A stretch of DNA of 64,000 bases from contig NC_015501.1 in assembly GCF_000212375.1 (NCBI RefSeq), forward strand, positions 1,612,001 through 1,676,000, in the 5' to 3' direction. A program made the translations under genes and the position numbers. This document shows positions 1 to 9,350 of this stretch, in pieces. Each line of letters starts with the position of its first letter. Position 1 is the stretch's first letter. The notes under the pieces are model-generated. The model saw only the letters and a list, made by a program, of their open reading frames with translations. It had not been told where the DNA came from and did not search any database. The DNA is from Porphyromonas asaccharolytica DSM 20707 (lineage in GTDB: Bacteria > Bacteroidota > Bacteroidia > Bacteroidales > Porphyromonadaceae).

Positions 1-414
1 GAAGACATTGGCCGAAAGGAAAGGGAACTTAGCCCGATGCGAAATGTCACCCAACCCGTGCTGCCCCAAGTCAAACTCATGATTGCCCAGAGCCGAAGCG
101 TCAAAGCGCATCTCATTCATCAGTTCGATGATCGGTAGCCCCTTTGGCTGGAAGTTGTCGTTGATTGGGTTGCCCGTCTGTAGGTCACCCGCAGCCAGTA
201 GGAGCAGATTGGGATAGATCGCCCGCATACTATCGACCATAAAGGCGATGCGGGGCAACTGGTCGATGTTGGCGTGGATGTCATTGAGCCCTACGACAGC
301 AAGCGTTGACACGCCACTCGGCTGCGCCTGCTGCTTGACACGGCAAGACGACAGGCTCCCCACGAGGAGTAGAAGCAGCGCACTGTAAAGTGCATGGTTA
401 AAGGTCTTTCTCAT
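1..414 (-). CDS. Metallophosphatase/5'-nucleotidase-like lipoprotein (N-terminal part, runs off the window)
   Basis: The gene starts with ATG at 414 and leaves the window at position 1, so only the first 138 residues are visible. They show a signal peptide ending in a lipobox with Cys24, so it is probably an exported, lipid-anchored protein. The metallophosphatase metal-binding motifs of the UshA/5'-nucleotidase family follow: N44-D45-x-H47, G76-D77 and G110-N111-H112-E113. The family hydrolyses nucleotides or other phosphate esters outside the cytoplasm. It lies 16 bp after xseA on the same strand and two genes beyond the pst-pho cluster, which would fit phosphate scavenging, but that link is inference. 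The substrate domain is not visible. Confidence 0.8.
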   Translation of the reverse strand, partial: MRKTFNHALYSALLLLLVGSLSSCRVKQQAQPSGVSTLAVVGLNDIHANIDQLPRIAFMVDSMRAIYPNLLLLAAGDLQTGNPINDNFQPKGLPIIELMNEMRFDASALGNHEFDLGQHGLGDISHRAKFPFLSANVF

Positions 415-430
415 GATATGGATTGCTTTT

Positions 431-1930
431 TTATGGTTCTTTCAATTGGCTCAGCGTAGCCGAGAGCGTACCCTTAGCTAGGCGTAGCTCTATGTCATCG
501 CCCTCACGGAGCTGCGATGGGCTTTTGACTAGCTCGCCCTTATGGTGCACGATAGCGTAGCCACGCTGCAGGATCGTCTGCGGGTCCATCGCTCGGATGA
601 TCTGCGCCAGATGCTCTATCTGCGTGCGCTGCGTGGTCGTAATCTTGCGCTGCTCCTGCAGGCTCTGCTGCCTAGCTTGCCACTGGTTGAGCTGAGCCGT
701 GAGGTAACTCGCATAGCGATGCCTAAACTGGGTTAAGAGCGTATCCCACTGAAGCTGATAGCGCATAGGCAAGTAGCGAGCAGCACCTGCTAGGCGCTCC
801 CGTTGCGACTCCAGCAGTGCGTGCTGATCGCGCAGTAGCGTATGAGGAGAGACGGAGAGCTGTTCACGTAGCAAGAGCATCTGGCGCTCCTCACGATGTA
901 GCTGCTCTAGCGTTGTCTGCCTGAGCAATTGAGCCAAGCGCTCTAGCCCCGTTTGCGCCGTCTGTCTAGCCTCCTGCCAAGCGCGCTCCAGTCGCTGATG
1001 TGCCTCCTCGAGGAGCGTGTACTCTGCACACCAAGCATCGATCACAGCGGTAGCCACTGCCGTAGGGGTCTTGAAGGCTCTGTGCGAAACTAAGTCCACG
1101 ACGCTCTCGTCCCGATCGTGACCGATACCACTCCACACAGGGAGCGAAAACTCCGCCACGGCACGAGCTACGGCAAAGTCATCGAAGGTACCCAAATCAG
1201 CCGTGGCACCCCCACCTCGTATGATGACTACAAGGTCAAAGAGCGTCTCGTGCTGACGCACCCTTTCGAGTGCTGCGACGATGGACTGCGGAGCACTCTT
1301 GCCCTGCATCGTCGCCCGAAAGAGAGCCTTCTCTATAAAAGGAGCCACCGCACTCTCCTCCAGATGTCTCGTGAAGTCTTGGTAGCCGGCAGCCGTTGGC
1401 GAGGAGATGATGGCGATGCGTCGCAAAGGTCTCGGCATCGGGTACTGCTTGTTACGCTCCATCAGCCCCATACGCTCTAAGAGCTGGAGCGTCTCACGTC
1501 TTTGTCGTGCCACCTCACCCAGTGTGTAGCTTGGATCAATATCCTGTATGTCTAGTTGTAGCCCGTAGCGTGGGTCATACTTGAGCTCCACGAGCGCCAA
1601 TATCTTGATCCCGTCCGTGAGCGGCTGACCCGTCACCTGCTGAAAGTGCTGAGCGATCTGATTGTAGCGACTGGCCCAGATCACAGCTGAGATCTGCGCC
1701 GATAGCTCTCCTCCACCCAACTCAGGATGTAGCGGGTCTGATGCTTTATCTATCAAGTTAAAGTAGCAATGCCCCCGTTGGCTACGTCCACGGTAGCCAC
1801 TCACCTCACCCGTTACGTAATAGAGCCGATTGTAATAGTGGTCAATGCAGCGCTGCAACGAACCCAGTAGCTCGGTTAGCGTGTACCGCTTGGCTACTAG
1901 GTCTGAAGCTTGCATCTCTAGTGAGGACAT
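431..1930 (-). CDS. xseA: Exodeoxyribonuclease VII large subunit
   Basis: A 499-residue protein with the layout of XseA: an N-terminal OB-fold (about residues 15-125, with the LTELLGSLQ start and VTGEVSGY segment), the catalytic exonuclease VII domain (about 130-330, with the ISSPTAAGYQDF and VIIRGGGATADLGTFDD motifs), then a long coiled-coil and a C-terminal segment containing QRGYAIV. With the small subunit XseB it degrades single-stranded DNA to oligonucleotides. No xseB is visible next to it; the gene after it is the nucleotidase lipoprotein. It follows ruvB by 22 bp on the same strand, so the two DNA-repair genes are probably co-transcribed. Confidence 0.95.
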   Translation of the reverse strand: MSSLEMQASDLVAKRYTLTELLGSLQRCIDHYYNRLYYVTGEVSGYRGRSQRGHCYFNLIDKASDPLHPELGGGELSAQISAVIWASRYNQIAQHFQQVTGQPLTDGIKILALVELKYDPRYGLQLDIQDIDPSYTLGEVARQRRETLQLLERMGLMERNKQYPMPRPLRRIAIISSPTAAGYQDFTRHLEESAVAPFIEKALFRATMQGKSAPQSIVAALERVRQHETLFDLVVIIRGGGATADLGTFDDFAVARAVAEFSLPVWSGIGHDRDESVVDLVSHRAFKTPTAVATAVIDAWCAEYTLLEEAHQRLERAWQEARQTAQTGLERLAQLLRQTTLEQLHREERQMLLLREQLSVSPHTLLRDQHALLESQRERLAGAARYLPMRYQLQWDTLLTQFRHRYASYLTAQLNQWQARQQSLQEQRKITTTQRTQIEHLAQIIRAMDPQTILQRGYAIVHHKGELVKSPSQLREGDDIELRLAKGTLSATLSQLKEP

Positions 1931-1952
1931 GGCGCAGGAAAACGGCTTTTAT

Positions 1953-2999
1953 TTAGTCAAAAAGGGATACCTCTGGGGGCAACTCCTGCCGATAGGTACG
2001 TCCCAAGTGAGCATACGCCAAGCGTGTCGCCTGCCGTCCCGTACGGGTCCGCTGTATGAAGCCCTCCTGAATGAGAAACGGCTCATAGACCTCCTCGATC
2101 GTGCCTGGGTCTTCACCCATTGCCGTGGCTATGGTGGTCAGTCCGACAGGCCCTCCGTCAAACTTATCGATGATGGTCTTCAGCAGCTTGTGATCCGTAT
2201 GATCTAACCCATGCTTATCTATGTGCAGCGCTTCGAGCGCCACCGTCGTAATGTCGCTATCGATGACACCGTTACCCTTGACCTGTGCAAAGTCTCGCAC
2301 ACGCTTCAGGAGCGCGTTAGCGATACGAGGCGTGCCACGACTACGCAGCGCAATGCCCCGAGCAGCCTCCTCCTCGCACGGCACCTCTAGGATGCGAGCC
2401 GAGCGTAGCACGATGTCCGTAAGCGTATCCACATCGTAGTACTCTAGATGTAGGTTGATGCCAAAGCGGTCTCGTAGCGGAGCCGTCAGCAGACCGCTGC
2501 GCGTGGTCGCCCCTACCAGTGTAAAGGGGTTGAGGTCTATCTGTATGGAACGCGCCCCTGGCCCTTTGTCGATCATGAGATCGATCCGAAAGTCCTCCAT
2601 AGCCGAGTAGAGGTACTCCTCTACAGTATGGCTCAGGCGATGGATCTCATCGATGAAAAGCACGTCACGAGGCTCCAGAGAAGTGAGCAGTCCCGCTAAG
2701 TCTCCCGCTTTCTCCAGCACAGGACCCGAAGTAATCTTCATACCGACCCCTAGCTCATGCGAGATGATGTGCGAGAGGGTCGTCTTGCCTAGTCCGGGAG
2801 GACCGTACAGGAGGACGTGGTCGAGTGCTTCGTCACGGCGACGAGCCGCCTCGACGAAGACCTTCAGATTGTCCACGACATGCCCCTGACCTCGGAAACT
2901 ATCGAAGTAGGAGGGGCGCAACTGCTCCTCCTGCTGTAGGTCAGACAAACTCTGCGGGGGCGTACGCTCCTCGCGTATATCAAATGGATCTCCGTTCAT
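1953..2999 (-). CDS. ruvB: Holliday junction branch-migration ATPase RuvB
   Basis: A 348-residue AAA+ protein of normal RuvB length. Walker A lies at residues 66-74 (GPPGLGKTT) and Walker B at 115-120 (FIDEIH). The sensor-1 segment [18 protein letters not shown] and a C-terminal winged helix ([15 protein letters not shown]) are also present. RuvB drives branch migration of Holliday junctions with RuvA and hands them to RuvC; neither partner is in the window. A TAACTTTG box lies only about 8 bp upstream of the ATG, so the transcript may be nearly leaderless. The gene is followed closely by xseA. Confidence 0.97.
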   Translation of the reverse strand: MNGDPFDIREERTPPQSLSDLQQEEQLRPSYFDSFRGQGHVVDNLKVFVEAARRRDEALDHVLLYGPPGLGKTTLSHIISHELGVGMKITSGPVLEKAGDLAGLLTSLEPRDVLFIDEIHRLSHTVEEYLYSAMEDFRIDLMIDKGPGARSIQIDLNPFTLVGATTRSGLLTAPLRDRFGINLHLEYYDVDTLTDIVLRSARILEVPCEEEAARGIALRSRGTPRIANALLKRVRDFAQVKGNGVIDSDITTVALEALHIDKHGLDHTDHKLLKTIIDKFDGGPVGLTTIATAMGEDPGTIEEVYEPFLIQEGFIQRTRTGRQATRLAYAHLGRTYRQELPPEVSLFD

Positions 3000-3006
3000 A
3001 CGTCAG

Positions 3007-3014
3007 CAAAGTTA
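3007..3014 (-). promoter_or_regulatory. Probable -7 box of ruvB promoter
   Basis: On the minus strand this reads TAACTTTG, a match to the Bacteroidota -7 consensus TAnnTTTG, directly before the ruvB ATG at 2999. No clear -33 TTG was found at the expected distance. If used, transcription would start at or next to the start codon. Confidence 0.45.
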
Positions 3015-3110
3015 GCGAAAAAGGGCATAGCCCAGGCGTAAAGGTGAAATTGGATGGTGAAATGCCCCTATAGGGCTCGTTTGCTCAAAAGGGGGCTGGG
3101 ATAGCAAAAA

Positions 3111-3146
3111 TAGAAAGCTCAACCGCTTCTCTTCAGCGATTGAGCT
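3111..3146 (-). terminator. Intrinsic terminator after the histidine kinase gene
   Basis: On the minus strand AGCTCAA-T-CGCT pairs with AGCG-G-TTGAGCT around a 7-nt loop and is followed by a T-rich run (TTCTATTTTT). It lies 40 bp after the histidine kinase stop and before ruvB, so it marks the end of the pst-pho operon. Confidence 0.8.
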
Positions 3147-3186
3147 CTCTGGGGATGCCTTTTATGACTTATGTCGGAAAGAAGTG

Positions 3187-5007
3187 TTAGCCCTCTCGGG
3201 TTGCCTTGTCGGGTACGCTCTTGGCTAGCGAGAAGAAGAACTCGAGACCTCCCGTGGGTCTGTTCTTTGCGGAGATCTCACCGCCGTGGAAGCGTATAGC
3301 ATTTCGTACTATAGAGAGTCCCAGTCCCGATCCGCCCATCTCACGACTGCGTCCCTCATCGATGCGGTAGAAGCGGTCGAAGATCTTAGCCAGGCTCTCG
3401 CTCTCGGGGATGCCAGGGCCGTTGTCGGCAAAGGTGAAGTAGTAGTATCGCTCGTCCTCCATCGTCTGCTCGATCTCTATGGTACTGCCAGCGCCAGCGT
3501 AGCGAATGCTATTCTCCGTCAGATTGGCAAAGACAGCATAGAGTAGCGAGTGGTTGGCCTGTACGGTGGTTTGCTCAGGAATTCGATTGCAGATGGTCAT
3601 CTGCTCCTTTTGAAGCTTGATCTCTAGGGCTGCTTTGACCTCTTCGACGACACTGTACGGGGTGAGCTCCTGCAAGGCGTAGAGGTCGCTCGCCTCCTCC
3701 AGCTTGGTGATCATAGAGACGTCGCTGATAAGCTGTGAGAGACGTATCATCTGATTGTAAGTGCGCTCGATGAAGTAGCGCTGCTTCTCCTCAGGAAGTG
3801 GCTGGTTGAGTATTGTCTCGAGGTAACCACGGGCGCAAGTGACCGGCGTGCGTAGCTCGTGGGCTATGCTATTGGTCATGTCGTGCTTGAGGCGACGATC
3901 GTTTTCCTTCTTAGTTACATTGGTCAGGACGATCTCAAAGCTATTGTCGGGGAAGAGCTGTGCGCGCACCTCTATATGCGCCCCATCCTTGTCGATGATG
4001 TATCGTGTGGAGCGCGGAGCGGCACCTGGGTGAGCCTCTTGGTCGGCTAGAAGAGTCTTGACCTGATGAAGCTCTGGGTAGTCGAGGATGCGCTCATCGA
4101 TGATAAAGGTGGGGGTGTCGACGAGGGTGTTGAGATTCTGTATGAAGTGGCTATTGGCATAGATAAACTTGCTCTCCTCACTAAAGAAAGATATGCCGGC
4201 GTCGGAGCTGGCGAAGTGCTGTATGAGCTTCTCGCGCTCGATCTCATAGCGACTTCTGCTCTCTTCGAGCATCTTAAAGATCTTCTTGAGCTGCTCTCCT
4301 AGCTCCCCGATCTCACTCTTAGGAAAAGTGACGGACTCGTACTCCTCACCAGCTTGTGCCTTCGCTACAAAGTCGTGAAGCTTACGCACGGAGCGAGAGA
4401 ATTGGTCGGTAAAGAAGACGACCGCCAGCAGTGCTAGACTGAAGATACCGACGATGAGGAGGAGGAAGAAGTGATTGGAGCGAAAGTAGTTGACATAGTC
4501 TATATGATAGGGTATGGCTACACGTATGTAGTAGCCCTGATCTTGGTACTGCTTGGCAAAGTAGTAGAAGTCTTCTTTGAGCGTCTCGCTATACCGCTTG
4601 GAGGTGCCAGTGCCATTGAAATTAGCTTGTTGTAGCTCTACGCGTGAGAGGTGGTTCTCAGGGATTGGCCCCTGGGTGACGTTGTCAAAGTAGACGTCGC
4701 CCTTTAGGTTGATGATCGTAAAGCGTAGATTGTGCGGGAGGTAGGATAGGAAGCGTCTTAGATCGTCCTGATCTGGCCAGTTGCTAAAGGCTGAGAGCGA
4801 GTCACGCCCTGGCACCTGCGGGTTCGCTTCGTAGTCTGCAATGTAACTATCGACACAGTCAGCGGTCTGCTCAAGGTATGACACGAGCGCTTTGGTCTTG
4901 ATCTCCTTTTCGGAGGCCCGCTGTACGAAGTAGATAATCCCGCCAAAGATGATAAAGAGCAGAGCTGCGGAGATAAGGACTTTGGACTTATAGTTGTACT
5001 GACTCAT
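3187..5007 (-). CDS. Sensor histidine kinase, PhoR-like
   Basis: A 606-residue membrane kinase. TM1 is about residues 8-28, an extracytoplasmic sensor region spans about 30-175 and TM2 about 178-201. A HAMP-like linker (about 202-250) and a PAS-like region precede the HisKA domain, with phospho-acceptor H383 in IAHELRTP. The HATPase domain carries the N box (NSIRYA), G1 (DNGPGIP) and G2 (GSGLGLSIV). The start is set at ATG 5007, which begins the charged segment before TM1; the frame stays open upstream but only through the response regulator gene. Last in the pst-phoU-regulator series, it is probably the phosphate-starvation sensor PhoR, although its sensor region is larger than in E. coli PhoR. 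Confidence 0.85.
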   Translation of the reverse strand: MSQYNYKSKVLISAALLFIIFGGIIYFVQRASEKEIKTKALVSYLEQTADCVDSYIADYEANPQVPGRDSLSAFSNWPDQDDLRRFLSYLPHNLRFTIINLKGDVYFDNVTQGPIPENHLSRVELQQANFNGTGTSKRYSETLKEDFYYFAKQYQDQGYYIRVAIPYHIDYVNYFRSNHFFLLLIVGIFSLALLAVVFFTDQFSRSVRKLHDFVAKAQAGEEYESVTFPKSEIGELGEQLKKIFKMLEESRSRYEIEREKLIQHFASSDAGISFFSEESKFIYANSHFIQNLNTLVDTPTFIIDERILDYPELHQVKTLLADQEAHPGAAPRSTRYIIDKDGAHIEVRAQLFPDNSFEIVLTNVTKKENDRRLKHDMTNSIAHELRTPVTCARGYLETILNQPLPEEKQRYFIERTYNQMIRLSQLISDVSMITKLEEASDLYALQELTPYSVVEEVKAALEIKLQKEQMTICNRIPEQTTVQANHSLLYAVFANLTENSIRYAGAGSTIEIEQTMEDERYYYFTFADNGPGIPESESLAKIFDRFYRIDEGRSREMGGSGLGLSIVRNAIRFHGGEISAKNRPTGGLEFFFSLAKSVPDKATREG

Positions 5008-5047
5008 AGTAGGACGATAACGATAGGGTGTGTTAGGTAAATAGGAA

Positions 5048-5749
5048 CTACTGTGCCTCCTCCTCGACGAGGCAATAGCCGAAGCCTGAGCGGTTGATGA
5101 TCTTGATCCCGCTACCACGTAGCTTCTTGCGTATGCGGGTGATATGTACGTCGATGGTGCGCTCCATAACGAATACATCTTCCCGCCATATGCGATCGAG
5201 AATCTCTTCGCGTGAGAAGACTTTGCTGGGGTCGCGTGCCAGTAGGATGAGTATCTCGAGCTCCTTCTTGGTTAGATCGATAGGCTCGCCATTGATGAAG
5301 ACCTGCTTGGCATCTAGGTCAATGAGGAGCGTGCCGATCTCTATCTGACTCTCTTCGAAGTCTAGTCCGCCCTGCAGGGAGCGCATGAGGATAGCCTGAA
5401 TGCGTGCTTGTAGCTCTTTGATGGAGAAGGGCTTCGCCATATAGTCATCGGCTCCGATGTTAAAGCCCGTGAGAAGATCGTTTTCAGTACCCTTGGCAGT
5501 GAGGAAGATGATGGGCGTGGTGAGCTTCTTATCCCGTCGTATGAGCTCAGCAAGCTTGAAGCCGCTCATGCCAGGCATCATCACATCGAGGATGAGTAGG
5601 TGATACTCCTCGAGCGGCATTTTGAGTGCCTCCTCAGCGTTGGCTGCTGTGGAGACTTGGTATCCCTCGCCAGCAAGGTTGAAGGTAAGTATCTCACGGA
5701 GATCCTCCTCATCATCAACGAGGAGGAGTTTAAACTTCTTCTTGTCCAT
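5048..5749 (-). CDS. OmpR/PhoB-family response regulator
   Basis: A 233-residue two-domain regulator. The receiver domain has the acidic pair VDDEED, phospho-acceptor D55 (LILDVMMPG), T84 (FLTAKG) and K106 (MAKPFS). The C-terminal winged helix (about residues 130-230) contains ELEILILLARDPSKVFSRE and the recognition-helix region TIDVHITRIRKKL. It is the partner of the kinase gene 40 bp downstream and overlaps the end of phoU by 20 bp. The position in the pst cluster supports a PhoB role: activation of phosphate-uptake genes when phosphate is scarce. This function is inferred from context. Confidence 0.9.
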   Translation of the reverse strand: MDKKKFKLLLVDDEEDLREILTFNLAGEGYQVSTAANAEEALKMPLEEYHLLILDVMMPGMSGFKLAELIRRDKKLTTPIIFLTAKGTENDLLTGFNIGADDYMAKPFSIKELQARIQAILMRSLQGGLDFEESQIEIGTLLIDLDAKQVFINGEPIDLTKKELEILILLARDPSKVFSREEILDRIWREDVFVMERTIDVHITRIRKKLRGSGIKIINRSGFGYCLVEEEAQ

Positions 5750-6467
5750 AGTTCTCTAGCTCTTGTTCGGTGGGGATCTCTACTTTTTGATTCTTAGCGT
5801 GCAGCAGGTTCTTGCCTTCTGAATGGAAGATAGCAGCCTCGGCAATGTTTGTCGCATTGTCTCCGATGCGCTCTAGATTGTAGGCTATGCTGCTGATCGC
5901 TAGTGAAGCCTGTATGGAGTCTACATCGGGGCTTAGCTCCGAGTCTAGGAGTGCTTGAGGCAGTGAGTCATTGATCTGATAGTGTAGATCGTCTATATGT
6001 GTATCTCGACTGATGACTCGTCGTGAGAGGTCTGAGTCTCCGGCAAAGAACGAGGTGACCGCGTCGGTGACCATCTGATAAGTCTCCGAGAGCATCTCCT
6101 GTAGCGTCTCAGTGTACTGAAGGTAGAGTCCATTACTAGAGTCGATCGTACGGGTGAAGTTGGCTACATTGAGCAGCAGATCACCTATGCGCTCTAGGTA
6201 GCTGGTCATATCGTGTAGGGCAAACATACGTCTGGCCTCAGAGGCACGAGGGGTATAGAGTACGATCCCGTTGATGACCTCGCTCCTTATCTTGACCTCT
6301 AGGCTATCTATGATCGTCTCATTCATCTCGATGTGCTCGTAGTCGTCAGGCTCGACGATCCCGCTGAGGAGCTGCTGTATGATCTCTACTTGGCGAGCGA
6401 TCACTTTGTTGAGTACGTTGAAGTCTTCCTTGATCAGGACGACGTGGTGATCCATATTGGGTGACAT
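5730..6467 (-). CDS. phoU: Phosphate signalling protein PhoU
   Basis: A 245-residue all-helical protein with the two PhoU repeats, each holding the family metal-binding type motif (SYLERIGDLLLNVANF in the first, YNLERIGDNATNIAEA in the second). PhoU links the Pst transporter to the PhoR kinase and damps phosphate uptake and the Pho response. The protein lies 72 bp after pstB and its end overlaps the response regulator start by 20 bp, which suggests translational coupling. Confidence 0.95.
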   Translation of the reverse strand: MSPNMDHHVVLIKEDFNVLNKVIARQVEIIQQLLSGIVEPDDYEHIEMNETIIDSLEVKIRSEVINGIVLYTPRASEARRMFALHDMTSYLERIGDLLLNVANFTRTIDSSNGLYLQYTETLQEMLSETYQMVTDAVTSFFAGDSDLSRRVISRDTHIDDLHYQINDSLPQALLDSELSPDVDSIQASLAISSIAYNLERIGDNATNIAEAAIFHSEGKNLLHAKNQKVEIPTEQELENYGQEEV

Positions 6468-6539
6468 AGGTTGTGACAGTTACGTTTTTACTTGATAGTG
6501 TGAGTGTCTGTCTGTATGGCAGATCTAAGGTACGATGTT

Positions 6540-7328
6540 TTATCCAAAGTTGCCCTGTAGGTAGTCCTCGGTGCGCTGATCGCTGGGGTTGGTAAACATC
6601 TTGTCGGTGCGGTCATACTCGACCAGCTCACCGAGGTACATAAACATCGAGCGGTCGGATATGCGTGCGGCCTGCCCCATATTGTGTGTGACGATGAGGA
6701 TGGCTATCTCCTTCTTGAGCTCTAGGATCAGTTCCTCGATGCAATTGGTCGCTATCGGGTCTAGTGCGGAGGTAGGTTCGTCCATCAGGAGTAGCCGAGG
6801 ACGCAGAGCCAAGGCGCGAGCGATGCATAGTCGCTGCTGCTGTCCGCCCGAGAGGAAGGAGCCACGCTTGTCTAGTCTGTCCTTGACCTCCTCCCAGAGT
6901 CCGACCGACTGCAGAGAGGTGGTGAGGATCTCTTCGCGCTGCGCCTTGGAGACTTTGATGCCGTTGAGCTTGTAGCCCGCCATCACATTGTCGGCGATGC
7001 TCATCGTCGGGAAGGGGTTCGGCTGCTGGAAGACCATTCCCGCCATACGACGGACGACCATCGGGTCTTTCTCTAAGATATTCTCTCCCTGTAGGAGGAT
7101 GCGCCCATCGGTACGTATACCTGGGTAAAGCTCGTGCATGCGGTTGATGGCACGTAGCAGGGTACTCTTGCCACAACCACTAGGGCCCATGATGGCGGTG
7201 ATCTCGTGGTCGTAGATCTCCGCAGAGACCTTGGTCACGGCACTCTTCTCAGGAGTGTACCAGATGCTTACGTTGTCTAGCTGGAGGACCACTTCGGGCG
7301 TTGTCGTCTGTATAGAGTTTGGAGTCAT
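6540..7328 (-). CDS. pstB: Phosphate ABC transporter ATPase PstB
   Basis: A 262-residue ABC ATPase. Walker A is at residues 48-55 (GPSGCGKST), the signature is LSGGQQQRLCIARAL, and Walker B is LLLMDEPTSALDP. The segment RMAGMVFQQPNPFP and the C-terminal EYDRTDKMFTNPSDQRTEDY are typical of PstB. It powers phosphate import through PstA/PstC. It lies 22 bp after pstA. Confidence 0.97.
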   Translation of the reverse strand: MTPNSIQTTTPEVVLQLDNVSIWYTPEKSAVTKVSAEIYDHEITAIMGPSGCGKSTLLRAINRMHELYPGIRTDGRILLQGENILEKDPMVVRRMAGMVFQQPNPFPTMSIADNVMAGYKLNGIKVSKAQREEILTTSLQSVGLWEEVKDRLDKRGSFLSGGQQQRLCIARALALRPRLLLMDEPTSALDPIATNCIEELILELKKEIAILIVTHNMGQAARISDRSMFMYLGELVEYDRTDKMFTNPSDQRTEDYLQGNFG

Positions 7329-7350
7329 GCTTTGGACAAAAAAGAAGTTA

Positions 7351-8229
7351 CTAGTAGCGTGTCCGGTCGGAGATACGCTTGGCGATAAAGTTTAGAAGTA
7401 GCACTAGGAGTAGGAGAAAGAGCGAAGAGCTCCAGATCATCTCCTGAAGGTTGGGATCACTGTAAAACTCCCAGATGAGTAGCGGCACGGCCGACGAAGG
7501 CGTGTCGAGCGTCCACGATATGCGGGCACTGCCTAGAGCGGTCATGATGAGTGGTGCCGTCTCGCCGATGATACGACTCACAGCTAGCAGGACGCCTGTC
7601 AGCAGACCACCCATAGCAGAGGGGAGGAGGATCTTAAGCACCATCTTGCGGTAAGAGCATCCGAGAGCGAGCGCCGACTCTTTGAAGGACTTAGGCAGTC
7701 GCGCCAGCGTCTCCTCGGTAGAGCGTATGATGAGCGGTAGCATCATGATCGCCAGAGCCACAGCACCCGCTAGAGCCGAGTAGCCTCGCATCGGTAGTAC
7801 CACCCAAGCGTATACGATGATACCGATGACGATCGAGGGGGTGCCTTGTAGTAGGTCAGTGACGAAGCGTACTACATTGGCGAGGCGTGTGGATCTATTC
7901 TCCGAAAGATAGATACCGCCTAGGAGTCCTATAGGAATAGCGATGATAGAGGCTACGAGGGTCATGATAAGGGTGCCGACGATACCATTAGCGATACCGC
8001 CTGGGAGTATCGTGTGAGAGCCTTCGATCGTGTTGGCGCGCTTAGCCATCATCGCCTCGACAGCTGTCGGTGCCGTCCTAGTAAAGAAGTCCCAGTTGAT
8101 CTGCTGGTACCCCTCTAGGACGATCTTGCCGATGATGAGAAAGAGCGGTATGACGGTGATGCAGGCGAGTACGATATTGACTAGATAGACCGTGCGGTCC
8201 CAGCCCTGTCTTACTTTGAGTGATGCCAT
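7351..8229 (-). CDS. pstA: Phosphate ABC transporter permease PstA
   Basis: A 292-residue inner-membrane permease with six predicted membrane segments and the binding-protein-dependent transport loop (ESALALGCSYRKMVLKILLPSA), which contacts PstB. It forms the channel with PstC, whose gene ends only 7 bp upstream. The long hydrophilic loop after TM1 is typical of PstA. Confidence 0.95.
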   Translation of the reverse strand: MASLKVRQGWDRTVYLVNIVLACITVIPLFLIIGKIVLEGYQQINWDFFTRTAPTAVEAMMAKRANTIEGSHTILPGGIANGIVGTLIMTLVASIIAIPIGLLGGIYLSENRSTRLANVVRFVTDLLQGTPSIVIGIIVYAWVVLPMRGYSALAGAVALAIMMLPLIIRSTEETLARLPKSFKESALALGCSYRKMVLKILLPSAMGGLLTGVLLAVSRIIGETAPLIMTALGSARISWTLDTPSSAVPLLIWEFYSDPNLQEMIWSSSLFLLLLVLLLNFIAKRISDRTRY

Positions 8230-8236
8230 GGTCTGT

Positions 8237-9127
8237 TTAGGCTCGTTTCTTGTTTAGGATAATCTTCACAATGCCGTTGATGATGGCTGTGATGAGGAAG
8301 AGGACTAGAGCGATCGCTATGAGCGAACTGAGCTTGAGTCCGTGCGCCTCGTTGAACTGATTAGCGATCAGCGAAGCCATGCTCTGTCCTGTGTCAAAGA
8401 TCGATGTAGGCACCTTGTCCGTGTTGCCGATCAGCATGGTTACCGCCATCGTCTCACCGAGAGCTCGTCCCAGAGCGAGGATATAAGCTGCGACGATACC
8501 GCTCCGTGCGTTGGGCAGGATGACCGATCCGATCACCTCCGTGCGGGTGGCGCCGAGACTGTAGGCAGCCTCCTTGAGCGACTTAGGGGTGAGCATGACA
8601 AACTCCGCCGTGAGCGACGAGGCGTAGGGGATGATCATGACGGTCAGTATCAGCACCGAAGTGAGGATCCCGTAGCCATTGCCCTGAGGACCATCGATCA
8701 TATCAATGAGTGGACGAAGGGTGTAGAAGCCCCACAGACCATACACGATAGAGGGGATGCCCGCCAGTAGGTCAGTCAGCGAACGGATGACGCCAGCGAT
8801 GCGCTTACCCTTGAAGTACTCCCCGATGAAAAGCGCCACTGGTAGCGAAAAGGGGATGCACAGGATCAAGGCTAGTATCGAGGTGACCACGGTCCCTACG
8901 ATAAAGGGCAACGCTCCATACTGCTCTCGCCCAGCCGTGGGGTCCCACTCGGAGGAGCAGATGAAGCGAAAGAAGCCAAACTCACTAAAGGCCTCCATGC
9001 TGTTACTAATCAGACTGATCAGCATCGCTAGGCAGATCAGTAGCATGAGGAGCCCCGAGCTCATGAGTAGACCTCGGAAGATCTTGTCACCGATAGGGCG
9101 TGACGCTTTACGGACGAGGGTAGACAT
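8237..9127 (-). CDS. pstC: Phosphate ABC transporter permease PstC
   Basis: A 296-residue permease with about six membrane segments, the PstC motif WDPTAGREQYGALPFIVGT and the ATPase-contact loop EAAYSLGATRTEVIGSVILP. The start is set at ATG 9127 (MSTLVRKAS), whose charged N-terminus precedes TM1; the frame can be extended to 9178, but that adds a stretch with no PstC similarity. It is separated from pstS by a 223-bp structured spacer. Confidence 0.93.
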   Translation of the reverse strand: MSTLVRKASRPIGDKIFRGLLMSSGLLMLLICLAMLISLISNSMEAFSEFGFFRFICSSEWDPTAGREQYGALPFIVGTVVTSILALILCIPFSLPVALFIGEYFKGKRIAGVIRSLTDLLAGIPSIVYGLWGFYTLRPLIDMIDGPQGNGYGILTSVLILTVMIIPYASSLTAEFVMLTPKSLKEAAYSLGATRTEVIGSVILPNARSGIVAAYILALGRALGETMAVTMLIGNTDKVPTSIFDTGQSMASLIANQFNEAHGLKLSSLIAIALVLFLITAIINGIVKIILNKKRA

Positions 9128-9177
9128 ATAGGCAGAGCTTATATTTATAAGGAGTAGGAGAGAAAGGTAAAGAGACA

Positions 9178-9313
9178 TCTCTCCTCCGAATAGAGAGCGG
9201 TACAGGTCGGATGCGACTCACTAATTAATCGGAGCTATCCAGACGGCACTACTGTTGAGAGGGGAGGAGAGACGTTCTTTTGGCGTGAGGAGATTGCTAC
9301 AGAGACCGTAGCA
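9178..9313 (-). other. Structured spacer between pstS and pstC
   Basis: The pstS-pstC spacer holds two inverted repeats. A perfect 10-bp pair, TCTCTCCTCC at 9178-9187 and GGAGGAGAGA at 9263-9272, encloses 75 nt. A small hairpin, TGCTAC/GTAGCA with a 7-nt loop, lies at 9295-9313. Neither has a T-run in the minus direction, so they look like mRNA-stabilising or partial-stop structures that let pstS be expressed more than the permease genes. That role is inference. A run of eight G lies directly beyond the pstS stop. Confidence 0.5.
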
Positions 9314-9350
9314 GCCTCTTCTTTTGTTTTTCTGGTGTATAAGGGGGGGG

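Noticed and set aside
5008-5178. N-terminal extension of the histidine kinase
   Set aside because: The extra 57 residues run through the response regulator gene, are Ser/Arg-rich and precede the natural membrane-anchor start.
6628-7176. A 182-codon frame within pstB
   Set aside because: It is a shifted frame of a clearly coding ABC ATPase gene and has an Arg/His/Pro-rich composition typical of a shadow.
9343-9350. Run of eight G as a phase-variation tract
   Set aside because: It lies just beyond the pstS stop codon and not in a coding frame or between promoter boxes.
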